Source: Bacteroidota bacterium
GTDB lineage: Bacteria; Bacteroidota; Bacteroidia; B-17B0; Aurantibacillaceae
NCBI GenBank assembly: GCA_013298715.1
Contig: JAAFIQ010000002.1
Coordinates: forward strand, 124,001 to 188,000
DNA length: 64,000 nt
Direction: 5' to 3'
Positions 1-8,407 of the stretch are shown in pieces. The stretch's first letter is position 1; each line of letters begins with the position of its first letter. Position numbers and translations under genes: made by a program. The notes under the pieces are model-generated. The model searched no databases and was not told the DNA's origin. It was given only the letters and a program-made list of their open reading frames with translations.

Positions 1-2
1 GT

Positions 3-1157
3 CAAGTTGCACCAACCGATTTGAATGTATTGATAAACGGAGAAAGTGGCACTGGTAAAGAAGTTTTTCCACAAATCATTCATCAAAACAGTGCGCGCAA
101 ACACGGTTCTTACATTGCAGTAAACTGTGGTGCTATACCCGAAGGAACAATAGACAGCGAATTGTTTGGCCACGAAAAAGGCGCTTTTACAGGAGCTACC
201 GAAGCACGCAAAGGTTATTTTGAAGTGGCAAACGGTGGCACCATTTTTTTAGATGAAGTAGGGGAGTTGCCCTTAGCTACACAATCGCGCTTGTTACGTG
301 TCTTAGAGAGTGGTGAATATTTAAGAGTAGGAAGCAGCAAAGTTTTAAAAACAGATGTGCGTGTGGTAGCAGCCACCAATATTAATTTTTACCAAGCATT
401 AGAAAAGGAAAAATTTAGAACCGATTTGTACTACCGTTTAAACACAGTGCCAATTTATTTGCCACCACTGCGCGAAAGACAAGGCGATATTCATTTATTA
501 TTCAGGAAATTTGCGAACGATTTTTCTGCTAAATACCGTATGCCTGTTGTAAAACTTATGACAGAAGCCGAACAGGTTTTAAAAAATTATTTTTGGCCAG
601 GAAATATTCGTCAGTTAAAAAATATTGCCGAACAAATTTCTATTATAGAAAAAAGCAGAGAAATTTCAGGCGAAGCATTACTAAAATATTTACCACAGTT
701 CTCGAGTAGCAATGTGCCAAGCATCGTAAATGGAGGCTCACAGGCATTTGATAGCAACGATAGAGAATTAATTTTTAAGGTTATTCGCGATTTGCGTAAC
801 GAATTAAACGAAGTTAAAAAAGTTATGTTTGATTTGGTTACCAACGTTCCATCAACTAACGGTGTGCACCAAAACTCGGATAAGGTGCAAATCATTAATC
901 ATGGCTATAACAACGAAAATATTTCCGCAAATGGTTCATTAGCGCTACATCCTTTGGTTGTAAACGGCACTACAACTACAACACCAACACAAACCATTGA
1001 GGTAGAAGAGACACTCTCGCTTCAAGACAAAGAAATTGATATGATACGTAAAGCCTTAAAAAAGCACAAAGGGAAAAGAAAAAATGCGGCAAAGGAACTT
1101 GGTATTAGCGAACGCACCTTGTACAGAAAAATTAATGAATTTAATATTGAAGAATAA
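3..1157 (+). CDS. Sigma-54-dependent transcriptional activator (5' end outside window)
   Basis: AAA+ enhancer-binding protein that remodels sigma-54 RNA polymerase. The frame is open to the window edge, so the true start and any N-terminal sensor lie upstream. Visible: Walker A GESGTGKE (nt ~39-62), the sigma-54 contact motif GAFTGA (nt ~180-197), Walker [11 protein letters not shown] (nt ~243-272), the conserved YYRLNTVPI stretch, and a C-terminal Fis-type helix-turn-helix ([16 protein letters not shown]). Between the AAA+ core and the HTH is a long low-complexity linker rich in Asn and Thr. The next gene begins directly after the stop, so it heads or belongs to an operon with lptE and secG, an order common in Bacteroidota (family knowledge). 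The family call is secure; the regulon is unknown. Confidence 0.93.
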   Translation, partial: QVAPTDLNVLINGESGTGKEVFPQIIHQNSARKHGSYIAVNCGAIPEGTIDSELFGHEKGAFTGATEARKGYFEVANGGTIFLDEVGELPLATQSRLLRVLESGEYLRVGSSKVLKTDVRVVAATNINFYQALEKEKFRTDLYYRLNTVPIYLPPLRERQGDIHLLFRKFANDFSAKYRMPVVKLMTEAEQVLKNYFWPGNIRQLKNIAEQISIIEKSREISGEALLKYLPQFSSSNVPSIVNGGSQAFDSNDRELIFKVIRDLRNELNEVKKVMFDLVTNVPSTNGVHQNSDKVQIINHGYNNENISANGSLALHPLVVNGTTTTTPTQTIEVEETLSLQDKEIDMIRKALKKHKGKRKNAAKELGISERTLYRKINEFNIEE

Positions 1158-1667
1158 TTGAAAAAAATAATATCATATTTTTTATTAGCTCTAATTTTAA
1201 AATTAAGCACAGCTTGCAGACCGCATGTTTCCTTAAGCGGGGCCACTATTCCAATAGAAGCAAAAACTATTAGTGTACTTTATTTCGAAAATAATTCTTC
1301 ACTAGCTCCGCCAAGTTTATCGCAACGATTTACAGAACGCCTACGAGACATGGTTTCACAACAAACCAATTTAGCCTTGCTCTCAAAAAATGGCGATTTA
1401 CAATTTGAAGGATTTATTTCTGATTACAATGTTAACCCAGTTGCCATTCAAAGTAATGACCAAGTGGGGCAAAACCGGCTCACGGTTTCTGTTACCGTTA
1501 AATATTCTAACAAATTTGAAATCTCAAAAAACTTTGAACAAACCTTTACGCGTTTTGCTGATTTTGATGCAACAAAAAATTTGGCTAGCCTTGAAACTGA
1601 ATTACTCACCGAGATTAATAGACAATTAACCGAAGATATTTTTAACCGCGCGTTTAACAACTGGTAA
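1158..1667 (+). CDS. lptE: LptE-like LPS assembly lipoprotein
   Basis: Outer-membrane lipoprotein expected to plug and assemble the LptD LPS translocon. The 169-residue product has a hydrophobic N-terminus ending in a lipobox-like LSTAC, then a short two-layer fold with the conserved-looking SVLYFEN segment and an RFTERLRD helix, as in Bacteroidota LptE proteins. The start is a TTG immediately after the TAA of the upstream gene, and the stop overlaps the next ATG (TAATG), so translation is probably coupled on both sides. No other start gives a better signal peptide. The family assignment rests on size, lipobox, fold pattern and position before secG. Confidence 0.8.
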   Translation: MKKIISYFLLALILKLSTACRPHVSLSGATIPIEAKTISVLYFENNSSLAPPSLSQRFTERLRDMVSQQTNLALLSKNGDLQFEGFISDYNVNPVAIQSNDQVGQNRLTVSVTVKYSNKFEISKNFEQTFTRFADFDATKNLASLETELLTEINRQLTEDIFNRAFNNW

Positions 1668-2776
1668 TGCAAGCCACAGATTTTTTTAAATATTTGAATA
1701 ATCCAAAGTCGCTTACACAGCAGCAAGTTTTTGAATTAAAAAAAATTGTTGATGAGTTTCCGTATTTTCAATCTGCAAATATTTTATTGAGCTTGGCTTC
1801 AAAAAAGTGGGACACTGCCTTATACCAACAAACTTTAAAGCGCACGGCAATAACCATTACCAACCGCTCAAAACTATTTGAGTTGATAAATAGTTTAGAA
1901 GAAGTAGCGGATGAAATTCAAACTAAACCTGAAGCAGAAAATTTATATAAAGAAATAAAAAGCGAAACACAAACGTTACCAAACAACTTTGAACAAGAAA
2001 AATCAGATTTAAAAGAAATTACTGCGCTCGAAGAAAATTCAACACTTGTAGAAATAAAAAATAAACTCAATGAAATTAGTAACGAACTTTCTTTATTAAA
2101 AACAACAGAACCAAATGCAACAACAACTACTGATGAAGTTGTGGTGATAGTTGAGGAAACTGATGCTTTGCTTAGCGAGAATAATAGTGAGGAAACGGTT
2201 GCAGAGAAAGTAGAGGAGCACAAAGAAAAAATTAGTGAAGAATCAGTTGAAAAAGAGTTAAAAAAATCGTTGATTAACGCGTTTATCGAAAAAGAGGTCC
2301 TTGACACGCCTTCTTTGCATCATCCAGCGCAAGAAAAAACACCTGAAACATTTACCGATTGGTTGCTGCTTTTAAAGAAAAATAACGGACAAAGTATAGA
2401 AGAAATTGAGCAACAAGCTATTTTACAGCGAGAAAAAACACAGCCAAAACTTAAACCAAATTTTAATCAAAACGAGGATAATTTGGATGAAACTGCCAAA
2501 AAAAGGCAAAAAATGGAGCTAATTGATAAAATTATCGAAAAAAATCCGGGTTCCATTAGGCATAAAGACGATAAAAAATTATTCATCGCAAACGCCCAAG
2601 CCAAGGAGAGTTTGCTTGAAAATGAACACCTTGTAACTGAAACCTTGGCCAAAATTTATGCTATACAAGGCAATATTTCTAAAGCAATTAGGGCTTATGA
2701 AATATTAAGTTTGAAATTTCCGCAAAAAAGTGTTTACTTTGCATCCCAAATTAAAAGTTTAAAAGAAAACCAATAA
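1667..2776 (+). CDS. Hypothetical protein with long acidic/coiled-coil middle and TPR-like C-terminus
   Basis: 369 residues and no signal peptide, so probably cytoplasmic. The N-terminal ~85 residues are helical (FPYFQSANILLSLASKKWD). Residues ~90-230 are very rich in Glu, Lys and Thr and look disordered or coiled-coil. The C-terminus (TETLAKIYAIQGNISKAIRAYEILSLKFPQ, nt ~2640-2730; described here as a TPR-like pair of helices) resembles a tetratricopeptide hairpin. The gene overlaps lptE by one base and precedes secG by 11 bases. A gene of this kind recurs between lptE and secG in Bacteroidota; its function is not known to me. Confidence 0.75.
   Translation: MQATDFFKYLNNPKSLTQQQVFELKKIVDEFPYFQSANILLSLASKKWDTALYQQTLKRTAITITNRSKLFELINSLEEVADEIQTKPEAENLYKEIKSETQTLPNNFEQEKSDLKEITALEENSTLVEIKNKLNEISNELSLLKTTEPNATTTTDEVVVIVEETDALLSENNSEETVAEKVEEHKEKISEESVEKELKKSLINAFIEKEVLDTPSLHHPAQEKTPETFTDWLLLLKKNNGQSIEEIEQQAILQREKTQPKLKPNFNQNEDNLDETAKKRQKMELIDKIIEKNPGSIRHKDDKKLFIANAQAKESLLENEHLVTETLAKIYAIQGNISKAIRAYEILSLKFPQKSVYFASQIKSLKENQ
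2711..2741 (+). promoter_or_regulatory. Possible internal promoter for secG
   Basis: TTG at 2711-2713 is followed after 20 bases by TTACTTTG (2734-2741), one mismatch from the Bacteroidota -7 consensus TAnnTTTG. It lies inside the end of the preceding gene, 46 bases before the secG ATG. Pattern match only. Confidence 0.35.
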
Positions 2777-2787
2777 AAATATAAATT

Positions 2788-3141
2788 ATGATTTTATCAA
2801 TTTTAATAATTATAGTATGCGCTTTGTTAGTGCTAGTAGTTCTTGTTCAAAACAGTAAAGGTGGTGGCATACAAAGTCAATTTGGTGCGGCTACACAAAT
2901 TATGGGTGTTAAGCGTGGTACCGAGTTTATTGAAAAAGCAACCTGGGGTTTAGTAATAGTATTAATTGCTTTTTGTGTGTTTGGTGCGCCAAAATCAAGT
3001 ACTGGTGGCGCTTCTACAAGTAGCAGCGAAATTACCACTAAAATTAAAGAAAAAACAGCTAATGCACCCAGCATTCCAACGAGCCAACCAGCAGGTGGTA
3101 ATAATCAACCGCAAATGCCAACCAACCAAATGCCAAAATAA
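2788..3141 (+). CDS. secG: Preprotein translocase subunit SecG
   Basis: Inner-membrane accessory subunit of the SecYEG channel. The 117 residues show two membrane segments (residues ~2-22 and ~53-72) separated by the characteristic cytoplasmic loop with QNSKGGGIQSQFG and the GVKRGTEFIEK stretch. A low-complexity C-terminal tail rich in Ser, Thr, Pro, Asn and Gln follows, longer than in enterobacterial SecG but usual in this phylum. It is the last gene of the conserved operon and is followed by a strong hairpin terminator. The assignment is firm. Confidence 0.95.
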   Translation: MILSILIIIVCALLVLVVLVQNSKGGGIQSQFGAATQIMGVKRGTEFIEKATWGLVIVLIAFCVFGAPKSSTGGASTSSSEITTKIKEKTANAPSIPTSQPAGGNNQPQMPTNQMPK

Positions 3142-3179
3142 TTTTTTAAAAACGTTTTACGAATCCCAAACTTAAAGTT
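3139..3179 (+). repeat. Left 41-bp direct repeat at the secG 3' end
   Basis: Starts at the secG stop codon and runs into the terminator stem. 39 of 41 bases recur at 7764-7804 in the same orientation. The two copies bracket the 4.6-kb toxin/immunity island. Confidence 0.85.
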
Positions 3180-3192
3180 TGGGATTTTTTTT
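3162..3192 (+). terminator. Rho-independent terminator of the secG operon
   Basis: Twelve-base arms (AATCCCAAACTT and its complement) form a hairpin at 3162-3186, ending in a run of T to 3192. It lies 20 bases after the secG stop. Confidence 0.85.
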
Positions 3193-3262
3193 GAAGTTTT
3201 TTTGTTCATAATGCACCACATGTACCAGCTTCATAAGCGAAGCCATTTGCGATAAATTTACC

Positions 3263-4312
3263 GTGCTAAAAAATAAGGTAGGACTGCTTTATAACAATGG
3301 TGTGAATAATCTATGCTTACAATTGTCGCTAACTAACGTATCTGCTGTTATGGATTATTTAATTGCAATGGAGCTTTCTCAGTGCCAACGATTTTTGTCA
3401 GATATTGTAAATCCTGATTTGCAACCTAAATTTATAGGTCAAAACATACCCTTACTAACTTTGCAAAAATTAAAATCGTGGCAAATTATTGATAATGCTA
3501 AAACACAAATATCTCCAAATTACCGATTAGATAATTTTGCAATAAATAACCTCACCATTGCTCGAAGCTCAAATAGCTTTACAACGAACATTGGCGGCAC
3601 GCTTGGCATTAATGCACTACTTGTTGCAAATAAATACATGCCTTGCGCCACCTGCAAAAACAACAATAATTTTTTACAAATTGCAAGTGAATACATAAGC
3701 GATGTAAACTATTTTTCGGATAACTATAACAACGCTAATTTGTGGGCAGATTTAAAACAGCCCAATGCTATAAAAACTGTATATGGTGCGGCTTTTCAGT
3801 TACGTATTTTACGCGAGCACCCCTACTTGTTTGCGGGGGGTACATTAAGTTTTGATGCCAGTTTAATAGACGATACAGATGCCGATAACCCCGGCAACGA
3901 CGACCCCAATGTAAGCGAATTTAGAAGCAAGTGCAGATATGATATTAAGGTTGAAAAATCCACAGGTATCAACTACTTTGAATTTAAAAGTTGGAGCAAT
4001 AATTTTGCCAATACATTTTTAAACAATAGCCCCATAGAACGCACCGCCTTTGCCAACCAGTTAAAAACTTATTTAACCCAAATTAATAATTTAAGCCAAT
4101 TAAAGTATATGTTTGATGGCAAACGCATTACAGAAATTAAAGCAAAACAAGTGCTTCAAAAAGTATTTGAAGATAAAGCTAATGAGTGGTTTGATGGTGG
4201 ATCGTTTGAAACGAAAATCATTAGCTTATTTGGAACAGCCAATAAACAAGTTTTTTTGAGCAAGGTGAATGATACAAATAATTTAATTTATCAATTTGTA
4301 AAAACGTATTAA
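3263..4312 (+). CDS. PD-(D/E)XK-like nuclease toxin, C-terminal cassette without delivery domain
   Basis: 349 residues from a GTG; the frame is open from 3212 without a better start and reads as protein there too, so this looks like the tail of a longer polymorphic toxin that lost its N-terminus. Seen: a helical pre-toxin region, a CxxC motif (MPCATC, residues ~126-131), then a likely nuclease core with YDIKV followed ~11 residues later by YFEFKSW, the D...ExK pattern of PD-(D/E)XK enzymes. An Asp-rich loop precedes it. No signal peptide or T9SS tail. The stop overlaps the next gene's ATG (TAATG), as expected for toxin-immunity pairs. It is paralogous to the broken gene at 5428-6579 (shared NAK..SP, CxxC, EFKSW and FD..KIT-type blocks). 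The nuclease role is inferred from motif and context; I recognise no named family. Confidence 0.6.
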   Translation: MLKNKVGLLYNNGVNNLCLQLSLTNVSAVMDYLIAMELSQCQRFLSDIVNPDLQPKFIGQNIPLLTLQKLKSWQIIDNAKTQISPNYRLDNFAINNLTIARSSNSFTTNIGGTLGINALLVANKYMPCATCKNNNNFLQIASEYISDVNYFSDNYNNANLWADLKQPNAIKTVYGAAFQLRILREHPYLFAGGTLSFDASLIDDTDADNPGNDDPNVSEFRSKCRYDIKVEKSTGINYFEFKSWSNNFANTFLNNSPIERTAFANQLKTYLTQINNLSQLKYMFDGKRITEIKAKQVLQKVFEDKANEWFDGGSFETKIISLFGTANKQVFLSKVNDTNNLIYQFVKTY

Positions 4313-5361
4313 TGAATTTTAATTTGATAGTAACAAAATTTAATGCGTTTGCATTTGCTTCGCTTGACTACAATGAAATATTTTTTACCGTTAAAGCGGA
4401 AAATAAAGAATCTCTATTATACGATAACAATCTTCACGAAATTTTTAAATCTGAATTGGATTTTATCAGATATAAAGTTTACATGGAATATTTATTTGCC
4501 TCAAGTGCCACTCATACAAGAATTTATCTTAAAAAAGATGATGATTACAAACTCATTAAAGAAGAATTGATAAGTAATATTGTAATCAATCATGATAGAA
4601 TATTTCATTTAGAAAATCTTGATAATAAATTTTATATTAATTGCTACAATCTTAAAACATTGGTTCACGAAAAAAAATTAGAAATTGCACAATCGTGTAT
4701 GCTCATCAAAATTAATAAAGAAAATTTGTTTTTAGTAAATCAAAATAAAAAAATTGTTCAATTCATAGATTATTCTGGTATTTTATCAACCTATGATTTA
4801 TCAACTCATGTAAATCAAGAAGGCTTTCCGCAATTAGAATTACTAACCACCTACAACAACCAACTTATTTGCGTAGTAAACCAAAATAAAATAATTGGCA
4901 TTAATATGGATAATGGGGCTGTTGAATGGGAGGTTGATACTGTTTATGATGTGGATGGAAGTATTAAAGTTATAAGTGATTTACCTATGTTTAATGCCAG
5001 AATAAATAATAAAATAATTTTTTGTTCAGGTATTTTGTATAAAGAATTGGACCTCGAATCCAAAGTGGTAAGTATAAAAAAATATTTTGGAGATTTGAAT
5101 GATATATCTTCATCTGAAATTTTCATACAACAAATAAGTTTATACAATAATTTAATTTATTTTACCTCAAAAAATTTAAAAACTAAACGGTGGCACACTG
5201 TTGGTATATTTAACCCAACCACCTTAAGTGTTGAGTGGACAAGAGAACTCGACCTACCGCAAACTATTTTTTTAAACAACGCTCCCTTGGTAGATGAAAA
5301 GTACTTGTACATAACCGATAGCGCCAGTACCTTATACGTGTTTGAGAAGGAGAAAGTTTAG
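4312..5361 (+). CDS. Putative immunity protein, beta-propeller-like (PQQ/WD40-type repeats)
   Basis: 349 residues, no signal peptide, so probably cytoplasmic, where it could bind the nuclease encoded just upstream. Overall beta-strand rich with recurring blades of the type 'YNNQLICVVNQNKIIGINMD', each ending near a turn and a Trp or Leu (GAVEWEVD, SVEWTREL), as in PQQ-like or BamB-like propellers. The C-terminal blade (YLYITDSASTLYVFEKE) aligns well with that of the protein at 6582-7586. The ATG overlaps the stop of the toxin gene. Paralogy and coupling support an immunity role; this is inference. Confidence 0.6.
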   Translation: MNFNLIVTKFNAFAFASLDYNEIFFTVKAENKESLLYDNNLHEIFKSELDFIRYKVYMEYLFASSATHTRIYLKKDDDYKLIKEELISNIVINHDRIFHLENLDNKFYINCYNLKTLVHEKKLEIAQSCMLIKINKENLFLVNQNKKIVQFIDYSGILSTYDLSTHVNQEGFPQLELLTTYNNQLICVVNQNKIIGINMDNGAVEWEVDTVYDVDGSIKVISDLPMFNARINNKIIFCSGILYKELDLESKVVSIKKYFGDLNDISSSEIFIQQISLYNNLIYFTSKNLKTKRWHTVGIFNPTTLSVEWTRELDLPQTIFLNNAPLVDEKYLYITDSASTLYVFEKEKV

Positions 5362-5427
5362 TAAAAAAGTTGTGATATACTTTTAAAAATAATTGTTGAA
5401 CAAACTTAAAAAAATAGAATTGGATAA

Positions 5428-6579
5428 AGGAAAATTAATACTTGTATTTCTATATTTAGTAAATTTTTTTTTGGAAATGGAAAAACTGATTTTAAAGTCC
5501 CGTATAACGTAAACCCTGTTTTAGATAAATTAAATAGCATTAATTTTAGTTTACCACACACCCAACTATTTTTAAATAAAATTGCCGACTTGAATACTAA
5601 GACCGCACATATAACTAACAATATTGCAAACCTAAGTGCAAGAATTTTGGATGCCTTTGTGTTAATGAATAACGCCAAACAAACCAGCCCAGGGTTTTGG
5701 GTTGATTTTAGGGCATTGCAACAATTAAGCAGCATAATTAGTAAAAACCTACAGCCTTAACTGCGCTTGATGGTGTTAAAGGTGTACAAACTATTTTAGA
5801 AAAAAACGTGCGTTTAGGTTGTAATCCCTGCGATCCTAGCCCAGCGCCCTATTTAAATAGAATGGAGGAATATTTGCAGGATTTAAAATACCTAGCCAAT
5901 AATTTTAAAAATGCAACAGGATTTGAAAAAGTTAAGACTTTATTAAAAAGTGGGGCTACTCCCGCAGCTACCACTCGCAAACTAGAACCAGAAGCATTTG
6001 TTATATGTGTGTTACGAAGCGAAAACATTGCAGGCGCAAATATGTTAGAAGCACCAAAAACGATTTATCAGGGCTGCGAGCCCGATGTGGTTTTAACAGA
6101 TGGAACTTTATGCGAGTTTAAAAGTTGGAAAAACAATCCTACTAATGAAGAAGAAGACGAAGAAGACATTGAAAATAAATATAACATGGGCCAAAGTATG
6201 TTTTGGAATTTTAAAAACGGACATACGGGTTACAACCAATTTAAAGCATACTTGTCGCAAAGTGCGGTAAGCAATTTAAACAAGCTAAGGTATTATTTTG
6301 ACGAACGTAAAATTACAGCTGTTGATAAAGTTGGATTTGTAAAAACTATTTTTAAAGATATGTTATATAATGCTACTGCCAACAATAACCAAGGCGGCTT
6401 AACCACCAAAGACGAGGAAGTGTTTCAGGTGATTTGGGGGAATACGGCATTGAGAGGGAATGTTTCAGTCAATTACGAATTTTAACGCAGTAAATGCTGA
6501 GGAAACAGCGGAAAACCTATTCAAAAATATGGTAAGCACAATTAGTAATTCATTCTACAGTTTTATTTTAGTAAAATAG
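5428..6579 (+). pseudogene. Second PD-(D/E)XK-like toxin, broken by two frameshifts
   Basis: Three open segments join into one 384-codon protein if one A is added in the A5 run at 5743-5747 and one G removed from the GGG at 6456-6458. The two shifts cancel, and the start and end frames agree. The restored product aligns with the toxin at 3263-4312: NNAKQTSP against DNAKTQISP, CNPC against CATC, EPDVVL..LCEFKSW against YDIKV..YFEFKSW, then the FDERKIT block and a similar hydrophobic tail (NSFYSFILVK). No start codon is evident after the stop at 5425, so this copy is also headless. The restored stop ends 2 bases before the partner ATG at 6582. An intact open reading from 5808 to 6485 still covers the presumed nuclease core. 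Confidence 0.7.
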
Positions 6580-6581
6580 TT

Positions 6582-7586
6582 ATGTTTAAGATTAAATATA
6601 AGATTCTCGAAGTAAAGTCAGTTTCTATAAATAATAAACGTATTATCATTTTGAAAAAAAATGGAGAAGTATTTATTAATAATGAAATAGTTTTTAAAGG
6701 GGGAAAGTATACTTTTGCAAATAATATTGGCGAACAATTTTATAATTATGGTGATAAGAGTGAACAGTATTTATTTAATGATAAAAAACTTTTATTAGTT
6801 AATAGTTATGATTCAAATACTTTATTTGAAGAAGGAGTTGTAATTTATAAAAATCAAAAAATTACTGACGCTGTTGAGTGTGATTACTATTTTAAGTCTT
6901 TCTTAGATGATAGCGAACGACTTTTGTTGAAGTCTGCTATTGGGGGATTTGTGTTTAATTATGACGAAAATACAAAATCTATATTTCGTTCAATTAATGA
7001 TTTAAGTTTGATTTCATTTTTAACAGGTAAAAGCCTCTGGCAAACCTCCCTATCTTCCTACGGCACCATCTCAAAAATATTAGGCGTAGCAGATGATAAA
7101 TTATGGATATGGCTATCCGATTATCAATTAATAGCCCTAGCTATTGATACAGGCGAAGTTGTTGTAAACACAAAGCCATTAGAACCATTGTTTAAGGCGG
7201 GTCATTACTTTTTCGATTTTCCTTATTTAGATGTGCAAGTAACAACACTTTATTTTTTTGAACGTCAGTATTTTATAGCAGTAAACTTAAAAACGCTTCA
7301 AACACAGGTATTGTGGCAAGCTACCGAACCTATCAATATATTTTCGCCAAGTTTTAGTACTAATTTTATTTGTTTTATAGCTGCTTTACAAAATGAAGCA
7401 ATAACACCCTTACAAATAGGGGTATTTAACCGTACTAATTTACAAATAGAATGGCTACATCAAGAGTCGTTTAAAGATAGATACACATTTTTTAATCAAG
7501 CTCCGCAATATGTTAACAATAAGTTATATGCCTTAGATAATGGCGGCACTTTGCATATTTATGAAAGAGAAGTAAGAGAAAAATAA
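6582..7586 (+). CDS. Putative immunity protein, beta-propeller-like (paralogue of 4312-5361)
   Basis: 334 residues, intact although its toxin partner is broken. Beta-rich with propeller-like blades (LWIWLSDYQLIALAIDTGEV, then LQIEWLHQ), and a C-terminal blade NKLYALDNGGTLHIYERE matching the other immunity candidate. The order IGVFNRTNLQIEW...APQYVNNKLYALD parallels VGIFNPTTLSVEW...APLVDEKYLYITD in the first protein. No signal peptide or lipobox. Retention of the intact immunity gene beside a dead toxin is the usual outcome in toxin arrays (established pattern); the role here is inferred. Confidence 0.6.
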   Translation: MFKIKYKILEVKSVSINNKRIIILKKNGEVFINNEIVFKGGKYTFANNIGEQFYNYGDKSEQYLFNDKKLLLVNSYDSNTLFEEGVVIYKNQKITDAVECDYYFKSFLDDSERLLLKSAIGGFVFNYDENTKSIFRSINDLSLISFLTGKSLWQTSLSSYGTISKILGVADDKLWIWLSDYQLIALAIDTGEVVVNTKPLEPLFKAGHYFFDFPYLDVQVTTLYFFERQYFIAVNLKTLQTQVLWQATEPINIFSPSFSTNFICFIAALQNEAITPLQIGVFNRTNLQIEWLHQESFKDRYTFFNQAPQYVNNKLYALDNGGTLHIYEREVREK

Positions 7587-7617
7587 TAATTTTATTTTTT
7601 ATACGAGTTTTATTTTG

Positions 7618-7762
7618 AAATACATGCCTTGCGCCACCTGCAAAAACAATAATAATTTTTTACAAATTGCAAGCGAATACATAAGCGACGTAAACTATTT
7701 TTCGGATAATTATAACAACGCTAACTTGTGGGCAGATTTAAAACAGCCCAATGCTATAAAAA
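7618..7762 (+). pseudogene. 145-bp relic of a third toxin gene
   Basis: 140 of 145 bases match 3632-3776 inside the first toxin gene, covering the CxxC pre-toxin segment. All five differences are third-position transitions that leave the amino acids unchanged. The reading frame runs on into the copied secG flank and stops at 7800, giving a 61-codon ORF from a TTG at 7615 with no domain of its own. It is a recombination scar rather than a gene. Confidence 0.8.
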
Positions 7763-7763
7763 T

Positions 7764-7804
7764 TAATTTTTTAAAAACGTTTTACGAATCCCAAGCTTAA
7801 GGTT
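7764..7804 (+). repeat. Right 41-bp direct repeat (copy of the secG 3' flank)
   Basis: 39 of 41 bases identical to 3139-3179. The two changes fall in the old terminator stem, so this copy no longer folds as well. It joins the toxin relic with one base between them. Confidence 0.85.
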
Positions 7805-7858
7805 GAAGAATTTTGAGGTGTTAAAACACCAGGATTCTTTCGCAACCGTAACAAAAAC

Positions 7859-7890
7859 AAAAAAGCCATTCATTCGAATGGCTTTTTTTT
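7859..7890. terminator. Bidirectional hairpin terminator
   Basis: Arms GCCATTC/GAATGGC with a 4-base loop, flanked by A-run on the left and T-run on the right, so it can end transcription from both sides: the island from the left and the Cys-rich gene at 7902-8225 from the right. Confidence 0.85.
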
Positions 7891-7901
7891 AAATTATTAA
7901 T

Positions 7902-8225
7902 CTATTTCTTACAGCATTTTTTACCTTCTTTATGGCAAGCTGTTTTGCAAGCCTCGTCGCATTTTCCGGCTTCGCATTTTTCTTTACACGCTTTGCTGCC
8001 AGAGCTACTGTTACAGCAGCTTCCTTCTTTACCTACACAAGCTTTTCCCTGACAGCCTTTTGTGTCGCAATCTTTACAGCAATCTTTATCGGTACATTTA
8101 TTTTTTTTGCATTTTTCAATACATTCTTTACTACAAGTTGCTTTACAACAAGCTGGTTTATCATCACCTAATGATTTAAAGCTAAAACTTAAAAGGCAAA
8201 CCAATGCGAATAATATATTTTTCAT
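7902..8225 (-). CDS. Exported Cys-rich metallothionein-like protein
   Basis: 107 residues with a clean signal peptide (MKNILFALVCLLSFSFKSLG). The ~85-residue mature part has about 20 Cys, many in CC or CxxxC spacings mixed with Lys, Asp and Glu (DKDCCKDCDTKGCQGKAC). That composition suggests binding of soft metals or a dense disulfide network in the periplasm or outside the cell. No family is recognised. It stands alone between the terminator at 7859-7890 and a ~180-base gap in which I see nothing beyond an isolated CAAAAGTA (8331-8338), a possible -7 box on the minus strand without a -33 partner. Metal binding is an inference from composition. Confidence 0.7.
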   Translation of the reverse strand: MKNILFALVCLLSFSFKSLGDDKPACCKATCSKECIEKCKKNKCTDKDCCKDCDTKGCQGKACVGKEGSCCNSSSGSKACKEKCEAGKCDEACKTACHKEGKKCCKK

Positions 8226-8407
8226 GTTAATTGTTTAATTTGTTTATAATTGATTTTTAATAATTTGTTTTCTTAATTTTTTTATAGAAGCATTAAGAAA
8301 CTTCTAAATACTTGTTTTGATTGGTTGATACAAAAGTAAAGATAGAAATATAAAGAATTAGAATTTTGAAAAAATTCAAAACAAGAGTTCAATAATTTAA
8401 ACCTTAC

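Noticed and set aside
5406-5735. 109-codon frame on the minus strand
   Set aside because: The plus strand here aligns with toxin 1 at the protein level, so the minus frame is a shadow.
7615-7800. 61-codon frame as a real gene
   Set aside because: It is a splice of a toxin fragment and the copied secG flank, so it is listed as a relic and repeat instead.
3139-7804. Classical integrative element with integrase
   Set aside because: Direct repeats are present, but no recombinase, transfer or phage gene lies between them.
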